The notes under the pieces were generated by a model, which was not told where the DNA came from, did not search any database, and saw only the letters and a list, made by a program, of their open reading frames with translations. From Gordonia jacobaea (GTDB taxonomy: Bacteria > Actinomycetota > Actinomycetes > Mycobacteriales > Mycobacteriaceae), in assembly GCF_001186365.1 (NCBI RefSeq), contig NZ_LDTZ01000015.1:186001-250000 (forward strand): 64,000 bases of DNA, written 5' to 3'. Below are positions 9,853 to 17,534 of this stretch, piece after piece. Both the position numbers and the translations under genes were made by a program. The stretch's first letter is position 1. Each line of letters starts with the position of its first letter.

Positions 9853-10004
9853 TGAAGTCGCTATCAACAACTATTGCTGCAGGTCAACGCAGAGAAACGC
9901 GGTGGTGGATGACACCACGCGCCGCGTGTCCCAGCCCGCCATTCGTGTGTCCAGAAGGACGAAACAGCATCAAAGTGACTGATGGGAGCCAGTTTTGTGC
10001 CCGG

Positions 10005-10064
10005 GTGGGGAGATGTGGGGAAGGCGGTGGGGCGCTGTGGGGACCGCGGTGGGGCGGCGTGGGG
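10005..10064 (+). repeat. Phased GTGGGG array, 22-bp period
   Basis: GTGGGG occurs six times, at 10005, 10015, 10027, 10037, 10049 and 10059: spacings of 10, 12, 10, 12 and 10 nt. The unit is therefore a pair of boxes repeated every 22 bp about 2.7 times. Each pair fits TGGGN-N5-TGGGN. The spacing suggests a protein-binding array on one face of the helix; a G-quadruplex is the alternative. Confidence 0.7.
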
Positions 10065-10231
10065 AATCAGGGGCCGCACAGCTGGCGGCGGCGTCGCGGG
10101 AGCTCCGGAGTGGGAGGTTCGATCAGGCAGACCCGAGCGGATGGGTGCATTGCCCACCAGAAGGCAGGGTTAGAGGTGAGGTGGCCGGCGGGGGCCGGTG
10201 CGGACACGGCGTGCTCACCCGCATACGACAA

Positions 10232-10264
10232 CAGGGCAACACATTGGTGCGATGTGTTGCCCTG
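10232..10264. terminator. 13-bp perfect hairpin downstream of the DUF3040 gene
   Basis: Arms 10232-10244 and 10252-10264 (CAGGGCAACACAT and its complement) close a 7-nt loop. Short T-rich runs follow on either side. It is a likely terminator for leftward transcription from the DUF3040 gene, insulating the dcw promoter. Confidence 0.5.
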
Positions 10265-10309
10265 CTGTTTGTGAGATCTGACTATCTCAAGGAGTGGTGG
10301 AGGCGTGAA

Positions 10310-10369
10310 TGTGTGTCTTATCGAAGGCCGTGGGTGCTGCAGCACACACATCCTTCGATACGACACACA
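10310..10369. repeat. Long imperfect palindrome, 18-bp arms
   Basis: Arms 10310-10327 and 10352-10369 pair over 18 bp with one mismatch. The enclosed 24 nt are themselves nearly palindromic around CTGCAG. The whole 60 nt could fold into one long stem. It lies 41 nt past the DUF3040 stop and could terminate that gene or be a structured RNA. Confidence 0.55.
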
Positions 10370-10410
10370 ATGTGGCCGAAGGGAGACGCCTGATCAATCA
10401 GGCGCCTGGG

Positions 10411-10800
10411 TCACTCCTGGTCGAAGCGGCGGTTGAACCGTTCTTCCATGCGCTCGGTGAACTTGCGCTTGCCTGCCGGCCGCGCGGGGGCCTCGGCGGG
10501 TGCCGAATTCTCGGGACCCGAGCGGCCACCGCCCCACAGAGCGAGGAGGCCTGCGCCGAACATCACGAGAAATCCGATGAGGCTGACGACGGGAAGCCCG
10601 GCGACGCTGAGGCCCACCAATGGGCCGACGACGAGCAGCACAAGACCCACGACGAAGACCGCCGCCGCCTGAAGACGACGACGACCCGACGACCGGCCAA
10701 GCCGCCGACGCTTCACGCTGGACGCGAACTTCGGGTCCTCGGCGTAAAGAGCACTTTCGATCTGTTCGAGCATGCGCTGCTCGTGCTCCGAGAGTGGCAC
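10411..10800 (-). CDS. DUF3040 small membrane protein (Rv2169c type)
   Basis: 129 aa with the conserved DUF3040 start, MPLSEHEQRMLEQIESALYAEDP, followed by a basic patch (RRRLGRSSGRRR) and two adjacent membrane helices (about 44-66 and 70-92). The cytoplasmic C-terminal tail is charged. Found throughout actinobacteria next to the dcw cluster; function unknown. The GTG start follows AAGGAGGG. Monocistronic in appearance, read towards mraZ. Confidence 0.9.
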   Translation of the reverse strand: MPLSEHEQRMLEQIESALYAEDPKFASSVKRRRLGRSSGRRRLQAAAVFVVGLVLLVVGPLVGLSVAGLPVVSLIGFLVMFGAGLLALWGGGRSGPENSAPAEAPARPAGKRKFTERMEERFNRRFDQE

Positions 10801-11074
10801 CGACCCTCCTTACTACGTTGCCGATTCACACATCAACGAGATTGTGGCGACCGCGGACGCCAGTCTCGTGACATGTGTTCGCGGCTCACTGCTTCCATGA
10901 TACGAGGTGATTGCAAGCGCGACCACCATAACCACCCGACCGTCACATCGAAGCCGCCAATAGCGACAATTCGGGTCCTGTGATCACGTCGGGTGAAACG
11001 ACCGCCGATCACAACCGCCGTACGGGCGCCTTCGGCCGCGAAGCGCGAACCGCAGGCGCGGACGAACCGATGAA

Positions 11075-11593
11075 TCAGGCGATGTGGTCGTAGCCGTAGT
11101 CGGACCGGTCGACCGCTTGGTGCGCAAGCTTTCCCTGTTCGTAGGCGACGATGATGTCTTCGACGGCGTCGAGAAACGACAACACACGGGAGCGGAGCGC
11201 CACGACCGTCGCACCCTCGACGGAGCGACGCAGGCCTGACTCGATCTCCATGCGCACAGACGACATCCGGGCAAACGCTTCGGCGAACTCTGCCAGATCA
11301 GGAACGGCCGACGAGATCCGCGACCACGCATTTGGGGACACGCGTCGAGATGCGCGCTTCGCGGGTGGTTCGTACACCGCGAGTGCCGCTCCTGCCGCCC
11401 GCAGCGCCGCCAAGTAGTACTGGCGGAACCGTTCGGCGTCGTCTGGCACGCCGTCGGCATTCTCGACCAGGATCTCTGCGCGATCGAGGAGGTCGCGAGC
11501 ACGCACGACGACCATCGGGTCGATCTCCGGACGCACCACTGCACCTCGCCGTGCGTGACGCACTGTGCCGCGCGTCGGCCTATGGACTGCCAT
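11075..11593 (-). CDS. SAV_6107-type HEPN domain protein
   Basis: 172 aa, mostly helical. Residues around VRARDLLDRAEIL, RFRQYYLAALRAAGAALAVYEPP and FARMSSVRMEIESGL match the HEPN-like family found beside the actinobacterial dcw cluster; I recognise the family from this pattern, not from a search. HEPN domains often act as RNases or nucleotide-binding scaffolds, but no RxxxxH motif is obvious here. Function unknown. The ATG at 11593 has AAGGGAG 8 nt upstream. The divergent region above it holds a 19-bp tandem repeat and an SOS-box sequence. Confidence 0.75.
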   Translation of the reverse strand: MAVHRPTRGTVRHARRGAVVRPEIDPMVVVRARDLLDRAEILVENADGVPDDAERFRQYYLAALRAAGAALAVYEPPAKRASRRVSPNAWSRISSAVPDLAEFAEAFARMSSVRMEIESGLRRSVEGATVVALRSRVLSFLDAVEDIIVAYEQGKLAHQAVDRSDYGYDHIA

Positions 11594-11642
11594 CTCGCGC
11601 TCCCTTCGGTGTTGCGTCCGCTCGACACCCGAGCGGCTTTCA

Positions 11643-11680
11643 CGTTCCTGTGTGACCAAGTCGTTCCTGTGTGACCAAGT
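11643..11680. repeat. Perfect 19-bp tandem repeat ahead of the HEPN gene
   Basis: CGTTCCTGTGTGACCAAGT occurs twice without a gap (11643-11661, 11662-11680), 50 nt upstream of the HEPN start codon. Two helical turns per unit and the promoter-proximal position suggest an operator for that gene. The binding protein is unknown. Confidence 0.7.
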
Positions 11681-11775
11681 CCCGGTACGGTCCGGCGATG
11701 CACGCTTCCCTCGTCCGTCGCCGGACCGCCCAGACTGTCGTGGGTGACGCAGAACGGCTTGCGGAGGCACGTTCA

Positions 11776-11791
11776 TCGAACACCCGTTCGA
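11776..11791. promoter_or_regulatory. LexA/SOS box, perfect palindrome
   Basis: TCGAAC-ACCC-GTTCGA matches the mycobacterial LexA consensus TCGAAC(N4)GTTCGA without mismatch. It lies 160 nt upstream of the acetyltransferase start and 183 nt upstream of the HEPN start, next to AT-rich promoter-like sequence. It implies DNA-damage induction of one or both genes. Confidence 0.65.
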
Positions 11792-11951
11792 CATATTCAA
11801 TATAGCTAGAACGGCGACACTCTTCAAGAGGAGATGTGGCCCCATTCCCGACAGCAGAAGCGTAGAACTCGGTACCGACATTCCCGATCGGCTGCGGCCT
11901 GCCAGGAACGCGACGCGCGCGGCGGACTGCGGGAGGAAGGACAACGAGCAG

Positions 11952-12629
11952 TTGGCGACCCGACTCGTTCGGTTGACCGGCCAGGACTCCCCGGCCTGGC
12001 TCGACGCTGCCCTGAATGTCTACGTGACCGCGATGGACTACCCGCGTGGCACCGAGCACCACCGGGTTCCGCTCTGGCGCGAACACATCGCACGACGCGG
12101 GTGGACCGCATACGCGGCGCTGACGGCCGTCTCCCCCGACATCCGGCTCGACCCCGACGCGGAGCGTCGACGAATCGGCCCTCCGGTGTCGCCGTCCGGG
12201 CACGAGATCATGGTCGGCATCGCCTACGGCTATCGCGGCGCCGACGACCAGTGGTGGAATCACCAGCTCAGAACCGGTCTCCGACTGTCCGGCTGCGACC
12301 GCGACACCATCGAACGCATCGCAACCAACTACTTCGAACTCACCGAACTCCACGTCCACCCGACCGCTCAGGGCCACGGCATCGGCGAATGGTTGCTGAC
12401 CGCGCTGCTGAGCGACCGTCAAGAAGACCACGTCCTACTGTCCACCCCGGAGATTCCCGCCGAACGAAATCGGGCGTGGTCCCTCTACCGCAGGATGGGC
12501 TTCGACGATGTGCTGCGCCACTTCACCTTCACCGGCGACCCACGACCCTTCGCTTTCCTCGGTCGACGACTCCCGCTCGACGCGGCTACCGAACCTCTCA
12601 CAGGTACGCCACCAGCGGCGGCGCGGTGA
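11952..12629 (+). CDS. GNAT-family N-acetyltransferase (Rv2170 type)
   Basis: 225 aa. GNAT fold with the acetyl-CoA loop in ELHVHPTAQGHGIGEWLLTALL (about 136-157; Q/RxxGxG/A type) and a C-terminal SLYRRMGFDDV segment. The N-terminal stretch with AALNVYVTAMDYPRGTE resembles M. tuberculosis Rv2170, which has been linked to acetylation of small molecules; the substrate here is unknown. The TTG start follows GGGAGGAAGG by 11 nt; no ATG or GTG fits as well. Its stop overlaps the next start (GTGA). A LexA box lies in its promoter region. Confidence 0.8.
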   Translation: MATRLVRLTGQDSPAWLDAALNVYVTAMDYPRGTEHHRVPLWREHIARRGWTAYAALTAVSPDIRLDPDAERRRIGPPVSPSGHEIMVGIAYGYRGADDQWWNHQLRTGLRLSGCDRDTIERIATNYFELTELHVHPTAQGHGIGEWLLTALLSDRQEDHVLLSTPEIPAERNRAWSLYRRMGFDDVLRHFTFTGDPRPFAFLGRRLPLDAATEPLTGTPPAAAR

Positions 12630-14254
12630 GCCGCCGAGGCGGCTCAGGCCATAAGCCCCGGCACGACGCCGTTGTCGTGGGTGCAGGTCACAACGGCCTC
12701 ATCGCGGCCGCCTACCTCGCCCGCGCGGGACGTTCTGTGCTCGTCGTGGAACGCGACGACATCCCGGGCGGCGCCGTTTCGACCGTCGAACGCTTTCCGG
12801 GCTATCGAGTCGATCGCGGATCGTCGGCGCATCTGATGATCCGACACTCCCCGATCATCGACGAGCTCGAACTTTCCGCGCACGGTCTGCGCTATATCGA
12901 CTGCGACCCTTGGGGTTTCGCACCCGCGACGCAGGACGGACCACCGTTGGTGTTCCGCACCGACCTCGACGCGACCTGCGCGTCGATCGCCGCCGCGTGC
13001 TCAGACGCCGACGCGGACGCCTACCGACGATTCGTCGACGTGTGGGGTCCGCGGTCGCGGGCTGTGCTCGACGCGTTCAACTCGCCGGCAACGCTCCCCC
13101 GGTTCGGACGGGCATTCACCGGTATCGGAAACACCGCCCACACCGCCCGTACCGGGTTCATCGGTAGACGTGCGGGGTCGCTCATGTCGGCGACCCAGGA
13201 ACTGATGATGTCCGGCGACGCCCTCCTCGATCGCTGGTTCACCTCCGAACGACTCAAAGCGGCTCTCGCCTGGTTCGGCGCGCAATCGGGTCCGCCGATG
13301 AACGCGCCGGGTACCGCACCCATGGTCGGGTTCGCGGCACTCATGCATCGGATTCCCCCTGGCAGGGCGGTCGGCGGCAGCGGCGCGCTCACCGAATCCC
13401 TCCTGCATCGCCTCGACGCCGACGGCGCACAGGTACTCACCGGATCGCCCGCGACGTCGATCAGCCGCTGTGGCGATCATTGGTGCGTTCAGACCGGCGA
13501 GGACAGCCACTGCACCGACCAGGTGATCGCCGCCTGCCACATAATCGCGACACTCGACATGCTCGACGCCGGGCGAGCTGCCCCACCAGCGGAGATCGAT
13601 CGGTGGCGGCGCGAGATCGACATCGGCTCCGGCATCGGGATGGCAGTCCGGCTCGGCACACGCGCACTCCCCGCCTACCGCGACCTGCCGTCGGACCTTC
13701 CACCGCACGGCGTGCATTCGGCGCTGGGACTCCTCGTCACCGATCGTGCACAGCTTCGTCGCGCGTACACCGCGGCCTCGGTCGGCGAATTACCACCGCG
13801 CCCACCGTGCGTTGTGATGAGTTTCTCGGCGATCGACCCGACACTTGCTCCCGCACAACGACATTCGATCACCGTATGGTCGCAGTGGCATCCCCGACAG
13901 TTGCGCGAAGGACAGTGGTCGACGGCCGGCTCGGTCGCCGTGGACGAGATCCTCACCGAAGTCGATCGCCACGCACCGGGGTTCAGTGCGTCGGTCGACC
14001 ATCGTTATGTACAGACGCCGGCCGATCTGGAATCCGAACTCGGGCTGGTCGGCGGCAACATCATGCACGTCGAGATGACGATCGACCAGATGTTCGTCTA
14101 TCGGCCGCACCCCGACCTGGCCGGGCACCGTGTGCCCGGGGCAGCAGGACTCTTCCTCGCCGGGGCGTCGACGCATCCCGGCGGTGGGGTGACCGGTGCC
14201 AGCGGGCGGATCGCAGGGCAGCTCGCGATCGCGGCGAGCCGACGGCGTCGCTGA
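12626..14254 (+). CDS. FAD-dependent oxidoreductase, phytoene dehydrogenase-like
   Basis: 542 aa. An N-terminal dinucleotide-binding fold, VVVGAGHNGLIAAAYLARAG, ends in the FAD-ribose acidic VVERDDIPGGA. The C-terminal FAD motif is LFLAGASTHPGGGVTGASGR, typical of the COG1233 phytoene dehydrogenase/carotene ketolase family. The substrate is not known; no carotenoid genes are nearby. The GTG start overlaps the acetyltransferase stop, so the two are co-translated and presumably share the SOS-box promoter. It is an addition relative to the M. tuberculosis order, where Rv2170 is followed by lppM. Confidence 0.82.
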   Translation: MSRRGGSGHKPRHDAVVVGAGHNGLIAAAYLARAGRSVLVVERDDIPGGAVSTVERFPGYRVDRGSSAHLMIRHSPIIDELELSAHGLRYIDCDPWGFAPATQDGPPLVFRTDLDATCASIAAACSDADADAYRRFVDVWGPRSRAVLDAFNSPATLPRFGRAFTGIGNTAHTARTGFIGRRAGSLMSATQELMMSGDALLDRWFTSERLKAALAWFGAQSGPPMNAPGTAPMVGFAALMHRIPPGRAVGGSGALTESLLHRLDADGAQVLTGSPATSISRCGDHWCVQTGEDSHCTDQVIAACHIIATLDMLDAGRAAPPAEIDRWRREIDIGSGIGMAVRLGTRALPAYRDLPSDLPPHGVHSALGLLVTDRAQLRRAYTAASVGELPPRPPCVVMSFSAIDPTLAPAQRHSITVWSQWHPRQLREGQWSTAGSVAVDEILTEVDRHAPGFSASVDHRYVQTPADLESELGLVGGNIMHVEMTIDQMFVYRPHPDLAGHRVPGAAGLFLAGASTHPGGGVTGASGRIAGQLAIAASRRRR

Positions 14255-14361
14255 CGCTCCCATCCGGCACCCCGCATCCGACACTCCCCATCCGACACTC
14301 CCCGCCTGACACACGCCGCAGGGTGTGCGAGGCGACGGTGCCCTTCTGGCACGATGAGCAC

Positions 14362-15357
14362 GTGCAACCGGCTACCACGCGACGCCCGACCGATCCGACG
14401 CGCAGACGTTCCGCGCGAACCGCGGTCGCGTCGGTGTTGATCCTGCTCACGGCCATTCCTCTGCTGTCGGGGTGTCTGACCCGCTCGACCACCGTCGGCG
14501 ACCGGTATGCCGGCACGGTCATCGTCGCCACCTCGCCGGACAATCCCAGCGGCGCGCCACGACTCGACATTCCCGAATCGATGCGCAACAACGTGTCGAC
14601 CTCCGACTACCGCGAAGGCCCCAACACGGGTGGGGGCGACTCGGCGAACCCGTCGGCTTCACCGTCTCCGGGCGCCCCGTCCGCAAGCGCCCCATCCGCA
14701 GGCGCACCGTCGACCGGGACACAGCCGGGAACCACAGGGCAGGGCGCCAGCCGGGTCGGTACCAGGGCGACGTTCTCCGATCTGACCGCCGGTCAGCTCA
14801 GTCAGCTCGGCGACATCGTCGCCAACGCGTTCGGCGACACGTCGATGACGATGGAGCTGAACGCCAAGCGCAGCGGCGACGTCGTGCGCTTCCGCGGCAG
14901 TGCAGATCTCAACGGACTCGAGGAACGCGACTACCTCAAGTTCACCCTGGCGTTCGCTGGTCCGATCACCGCGAGCAACGTGGCGAAGCAGGATTCGGAG
15001 ACCTCGGTCACGTGGACACCCGAACCGGGCAAGGTCACCGAGTTCATCGCCGATGCGACATACCCCGACCCCGCGACCGCGGCGTTCACCGGATGGACGT
15101 GGCTCCTCGTGATCGTGTGCCTGCTCGTCGTCGCGCTCGTCATCTGGTTGGCGTACTCGCACCGCGACACGAGCCCTCGCCCCGGGCGGCCGCGGCCGGT
15201 GCGTCGAAGCGCACCCGTCCAAAAGGCAACGGCACCGAAGACGACAACTCCGAAGGCAAGCGCACAGCCTTCGACTACCGCACCTGCCGCGCACGCAGAA
15301 TCCGCGACGACGACGTCGGGCGGCGAGAAGCCGGAGAGCACAGGCTCCGCCGGCTAG
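14362..15357 (+). CDS. lppM: LppM-type lipoprotein
   Basis: 331 aa exported lipoprotein. A basic n-region and hydrophobic core end in the lipobox LLSGC. The LppM domain spans roughly residues 40-250 and is interrupted by a Ser/Pro/Ala-rich insertion (about 92-135). A membrane helix near the C-terminus (about 250-272) is followed by a basic, Thr/Ala-rich cytoplasmic tail. M. tuberculosis LppM is reported to affect phagosome acidification and is about 100 aa shorter; the insertion and tail explain the difference. The GTG at 14362 gives a compact signal peptide; upstream GTGs are possible. The 107-nt gap before it contains a 14-bp CATCCGACACTCCC repeat. Confidence 0.85.
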   Translation: MQPATTRRPTDPTRRRSARTAVASVLILLTAIPLLSGCLTRSTTVGDRYAGTVIVATSPDNPSGAPRLDIPESMRNNVSTSDYREGPNTGGGDSANPSASPSPGAPSASAPSAGAPSTGTQPGTTGQGASRVGTRATFSDLTAGQLSQLGDIVANAFGDTSMTMELNAKRSGDVVRFRGSADLNGLEERDYLKFTLAFAGPITASNVAKQDSETSVTWTPEPGKVTEFIADATYPDPATAAFTGWTWLLVIVCLLVVALVIWLAYSHRDTSPRPGRPRPVRRSAPVQKATAPKTTTPKASAQPSTTAPAAHAESATTTSGGEKPESTGSAG

Positions 15358-15393
15358 GCCTCCCAGCGGGGCAGTTGCGCCGGCCGGCGCTGG

Positions 15394-16350
15394 TTAGTTC
15401 GACGAGACGAGCGGCAGGGCGTCGGAGGTGTCGACGCCGAGCCGGTCGAGTACCTCGCAGGTGGCCTTGGCGAAGTTGAGGCTGATGAAGTGCAGCCCGG
15501 GGACGCCCTCGGCGATGAGATGCTGCGACATCTCGGTGGCGATGTCGATTCCGACCGCGCGCACCGCTGCCCTGTCTTCCTGTTCACCGGAACCCGCGGC
15601 GGCGATCAACCGTCGCTCGACGCTCTCGGGCAGGACCGAGCCTGACAGCTCGACCATCCGTCGGACCGAGGCAAGCGACGTGATCGGCATGATCTCGGGG
15701 ATGATCGGCTTGGCACCCTGCTCGGCGTCGGCAGCAGCGACGCGGTCGCGCAGGCGGAGGTAAAAGTCGACGTCGAAGAACAGTTGGGTGACCGAGTACT
15801 CGGCGCCTGCGCGGAGCTTGCTCACCAGTACGCGGGTGTCGTGGTCGAGATCGGGAGCGCGGTGGTGGCCTTCGGGGAAGGAAGCCACACCGACGTGGAA
15901 CTGGCCGAGTCCACCGATCAGGTCGACGAGTTCTTCGGCGTACGAGACGCCCTCGGGATGCTTGACCCACTCACCGAGCGGATCTCCTGGCGGATCACCG
16001 CGTAGCGCAAGGATATTGGTGATGCCCTTATCCGCGTACGCGCCGACCAGCGAGCGCAGTTCGGCGATCGAGTGGTTCACCGCGGTGAGATGAGCGACCG
16101 GCACCAGCGTCGTCTCGGTCGCGAGTTGCCCCGCGATGCGCACGGTGCGATCGCGGGTGCTGCCACCCGCGCCGTACGTCAGTGACACGAACGCGGGATT
16201 GAGCCGCTCGAAGACACGCACCGCACGCCACAGGCGTGCTTCGCCCTCGGCATCTTTCGGTGGAAGGAACTCGACGGAGAAGGGCACCTGTCCCGGATGC
16301 GGCGCAGACAGACGTTCGACGACGGACGGCACCGGGGCGGATGAATTCAC
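15394..16350 (-). CDS. metF: 5,10-methylenetetrahydrofolate reductase MetF
   Basis: Reduces methylene-THF to methyl-THF for methionine synthesis. 318 aa from the GTG at 16350. TIM-barrel MTHFR motifs seen: VPFSVEFLPPKD with the catalytic Glu, FVSLTYGAGGSTRDRT, HLTAVNHS, NILALRGDPPGD, and QLFFDVDFY. A GTG at 16380 is in frame, but TACACT at 16357-16362 places a -10 element six bases before the 16350 GTG, favouring a leaderless start there. Divergent from the prenyl synthase gene with only 30 nt between the starts. Confidence 0.93.
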   Translation of the reverse strand: MNSSAPVPSVVERLSAPHPGQVPFSVEFLPPKDAEGEARLWRAVRVFERLNPAFVSLTYGAGGSTRDRTVRIAGQLATETTLVPVAHLTAVNHSIAELRSLVGAYADKGITNILALRGDPPGDPLGEWVKHPEGVSYAEELVDLIGGLGQFHVGVASFPEGHHRAPDLDHDTRVLVSKLRAGAEYSVTQLFFDVDFYLRLRDRVAAADAEQGAKPIIPEIMPITSLASVRRMVELSGSVLPESVERRLIAAAGSGEQEDRAAVRAVGIDIATEMSQHLIAEGVPGLHFISLNFAKATCEVLDRLGVDTSDALPLVSSN

Positions 16351-16380
16351 CGGACCAGTGTACGGGCTAGCCTGTGACAC

Positions 16381-17532
16381 GTGACCTCGACCGCTCCCGT
16401 CCCCACGCGCCTCGCCGAGGTTCCCGGCGCAGTCGAATCCGTGCTGCGCGACTTCCTCGGTACCGCTGTGTCAACAGCCGCCGCCATTTCGCCGGTCGTC
16501 GGGTCGTCGGCGCAGGTCGTCGCCGATTTCGTGCTGTCGGGCGGCAAGCGCATCCGGCCCGTCTTCGCGTACGCGGGGTGGCAGGCGGGCCGCAGCGACG
16601 CCAACGGTGTCCCGACCGGCCTCACCGACGCCGACGCACTGCGGATCAGTGCCGCCCTCGAACTCGTGCAGGGGTGCGCGCTCATTCACGACGACATCAT
16701 CGACGCCTCCGACACGCGGCGCGGCAGACCAACGGTGCACCGGGTGTTCGAGCGCGGCCATCGCGACGCCGGATGGCGCGGCGACGCGGCTGAACACGGC
16801 GTCGCGTCGGCTGTTCTGGCAGGCGATTTCGCGCTCGCATGGGCCGACGACCTTGTCCACGGGTACGCCCCGGCGACCGTGTCGCCCGCGGGAAGGCCTC
16901 TGACGGGTCCGCAAGTCGCGCCCCTGCCACCGGGAGTGATCGCGACATGGGCGGCCATGCGTACCGAGGTCCTCGGCGGTCAGGTCCTCGACATCGTCAA
17001 CGAGGTCAGTGGCGAGGAATCGACGGAGGCCGCCTATCGGGTGATGGAGTTCAAGACGGCTGCGTACACGGTCGCGCGTCCACTCGAGCTCGGTGCCCGC
17101 GCCGCGGGTGCCTCCGAGGAACTCGTCGACCAACTACGTTCGGTCGGCCACGATCTCGGCATCGCGTTCCAGTTGCAGGACGATCTTCTCGGCGTGTTCG
17201 GTGATCCGGTCCGAACCGGCAAGCCTTCGGGCGACGACCTCGTCGCAGGTAAGCGGACAGCACTTCTCGCGCTCGGACTGTCCCGCGCCGACGCGGACGA
17301 TCCCGCACTCGGCGACACGTTGCGTTCGGTCATAGGGACCGAACTGTCGGCAGACGAATTGGCCACTGCGCGTGGCATTCTGACCGATGTGGGCGCCGTC
17401 GCCGACGTCGAGCGGACGATCGACACGCTGCTCGACTCCGCCGTCACCACCCTCGAGAGCACCGACATCGACGATGCCGTGTACACCGACCTCGTTGCCG
17501 TCGCGCGTCGTATGGCGCATCGCGACGCCTGA
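16381..17532 (+). CDS. idsA2: Polyprenyl diphosphate synthase (IdsA2/GrcC type)
   Basis: Chain-elongating trans-prenyltransferase making geranylgeranyl or similar diphosphates from IPP and allylic diphosphates. 383 aa. GGKRIRPVFAYAG; first aspartate-rich motif DDIID near residue 103; second DDLLGVFGD near 261, followed by GKPSGDD and the AGKRT motif. Product length cannot be read from sequence. It starts GTG with TAGCCT (16368-16373) seven bases upstream, so it is probably leaderless. mptA follows after 2 nt, suggesting shared transcription and a lipid-carrier link to mannosylation. Confidence 0.92.
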   Translation: MTSTAPVPTRLAEVPGAVESVLRDFLGTAVSTAAAISPVVGSSAQVVADFVLSGGKRIRPVFAYAGWQAGRSDANGVPTGLTDADALRISAALELVQGCALIHDDIIDASDTRRGRPTVHRVFERGHRDAGWRGDAAEHGVASAVLAGDFALAWADDLVHGYAPATVSPAGRPLTGPQVAPLPPGVIATWAAMRTEVLGGQVLDIVNEVSGEESTEAAYRVMEFKTAAYTVARPLELGARAAGASEELVDQLRSVGHDLGIAFQLQDDLLGVFGDPVRTGKPSGDDLVAGKRTALLALGLSRADADDPALGDTLRSVIGTELSADELATARGILTDVGAVADVERTIDTLLDSAVTTLESTDIDDAVYTDLVAVARRMAHRDA

Positions 17533-17534
17533 GC

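Larger units (their letters stand above)
9853..10410. other. Gene-free stretch between mraZ and the DUF3040 gene
   Basis: No frame here has a credible start, ribosome site or recognisable product. The stretch holds a phased GTGGGG array (10005-10064) and three hairpins (10232-10264, 10272-10289, 10310-10369). Both flanking genes are read leftwards, so it is the 3' end of the DUF3040 transcript plus the far upstream region of the dcw operon. Confidence 0.6.
11594..11951. promoter_or_regulatory. Divergent promoter region, HEPN gene / acetyltransferase
   Basis: 358 nt without a gene of its own. It contains the 19-bp tandem repeat (11643-11680), the SOS-box sequence (11776-11791), and an AT-rich segment at 11792-11812 (ATATTCAATATAGCTAG) that stands out in this GC-rich DNA and probably contains a -10 element. 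The promoters of both flanking genes must lie here. Confidence 0.6.

Noticed and set aside
10005-10064. GTGGGG array considered as a CRISPR array
   Set aside because: Units are far too short, there are no unique spacers, and no cas genes are nearby.
11834-12625. Upstream extension of the FAD oxidoreductase frame
   Set aside because: The added residues are Arg/Pro-rich shadow of the acetyltransferase; homology and the GTGA overlap fix the start at 12626.
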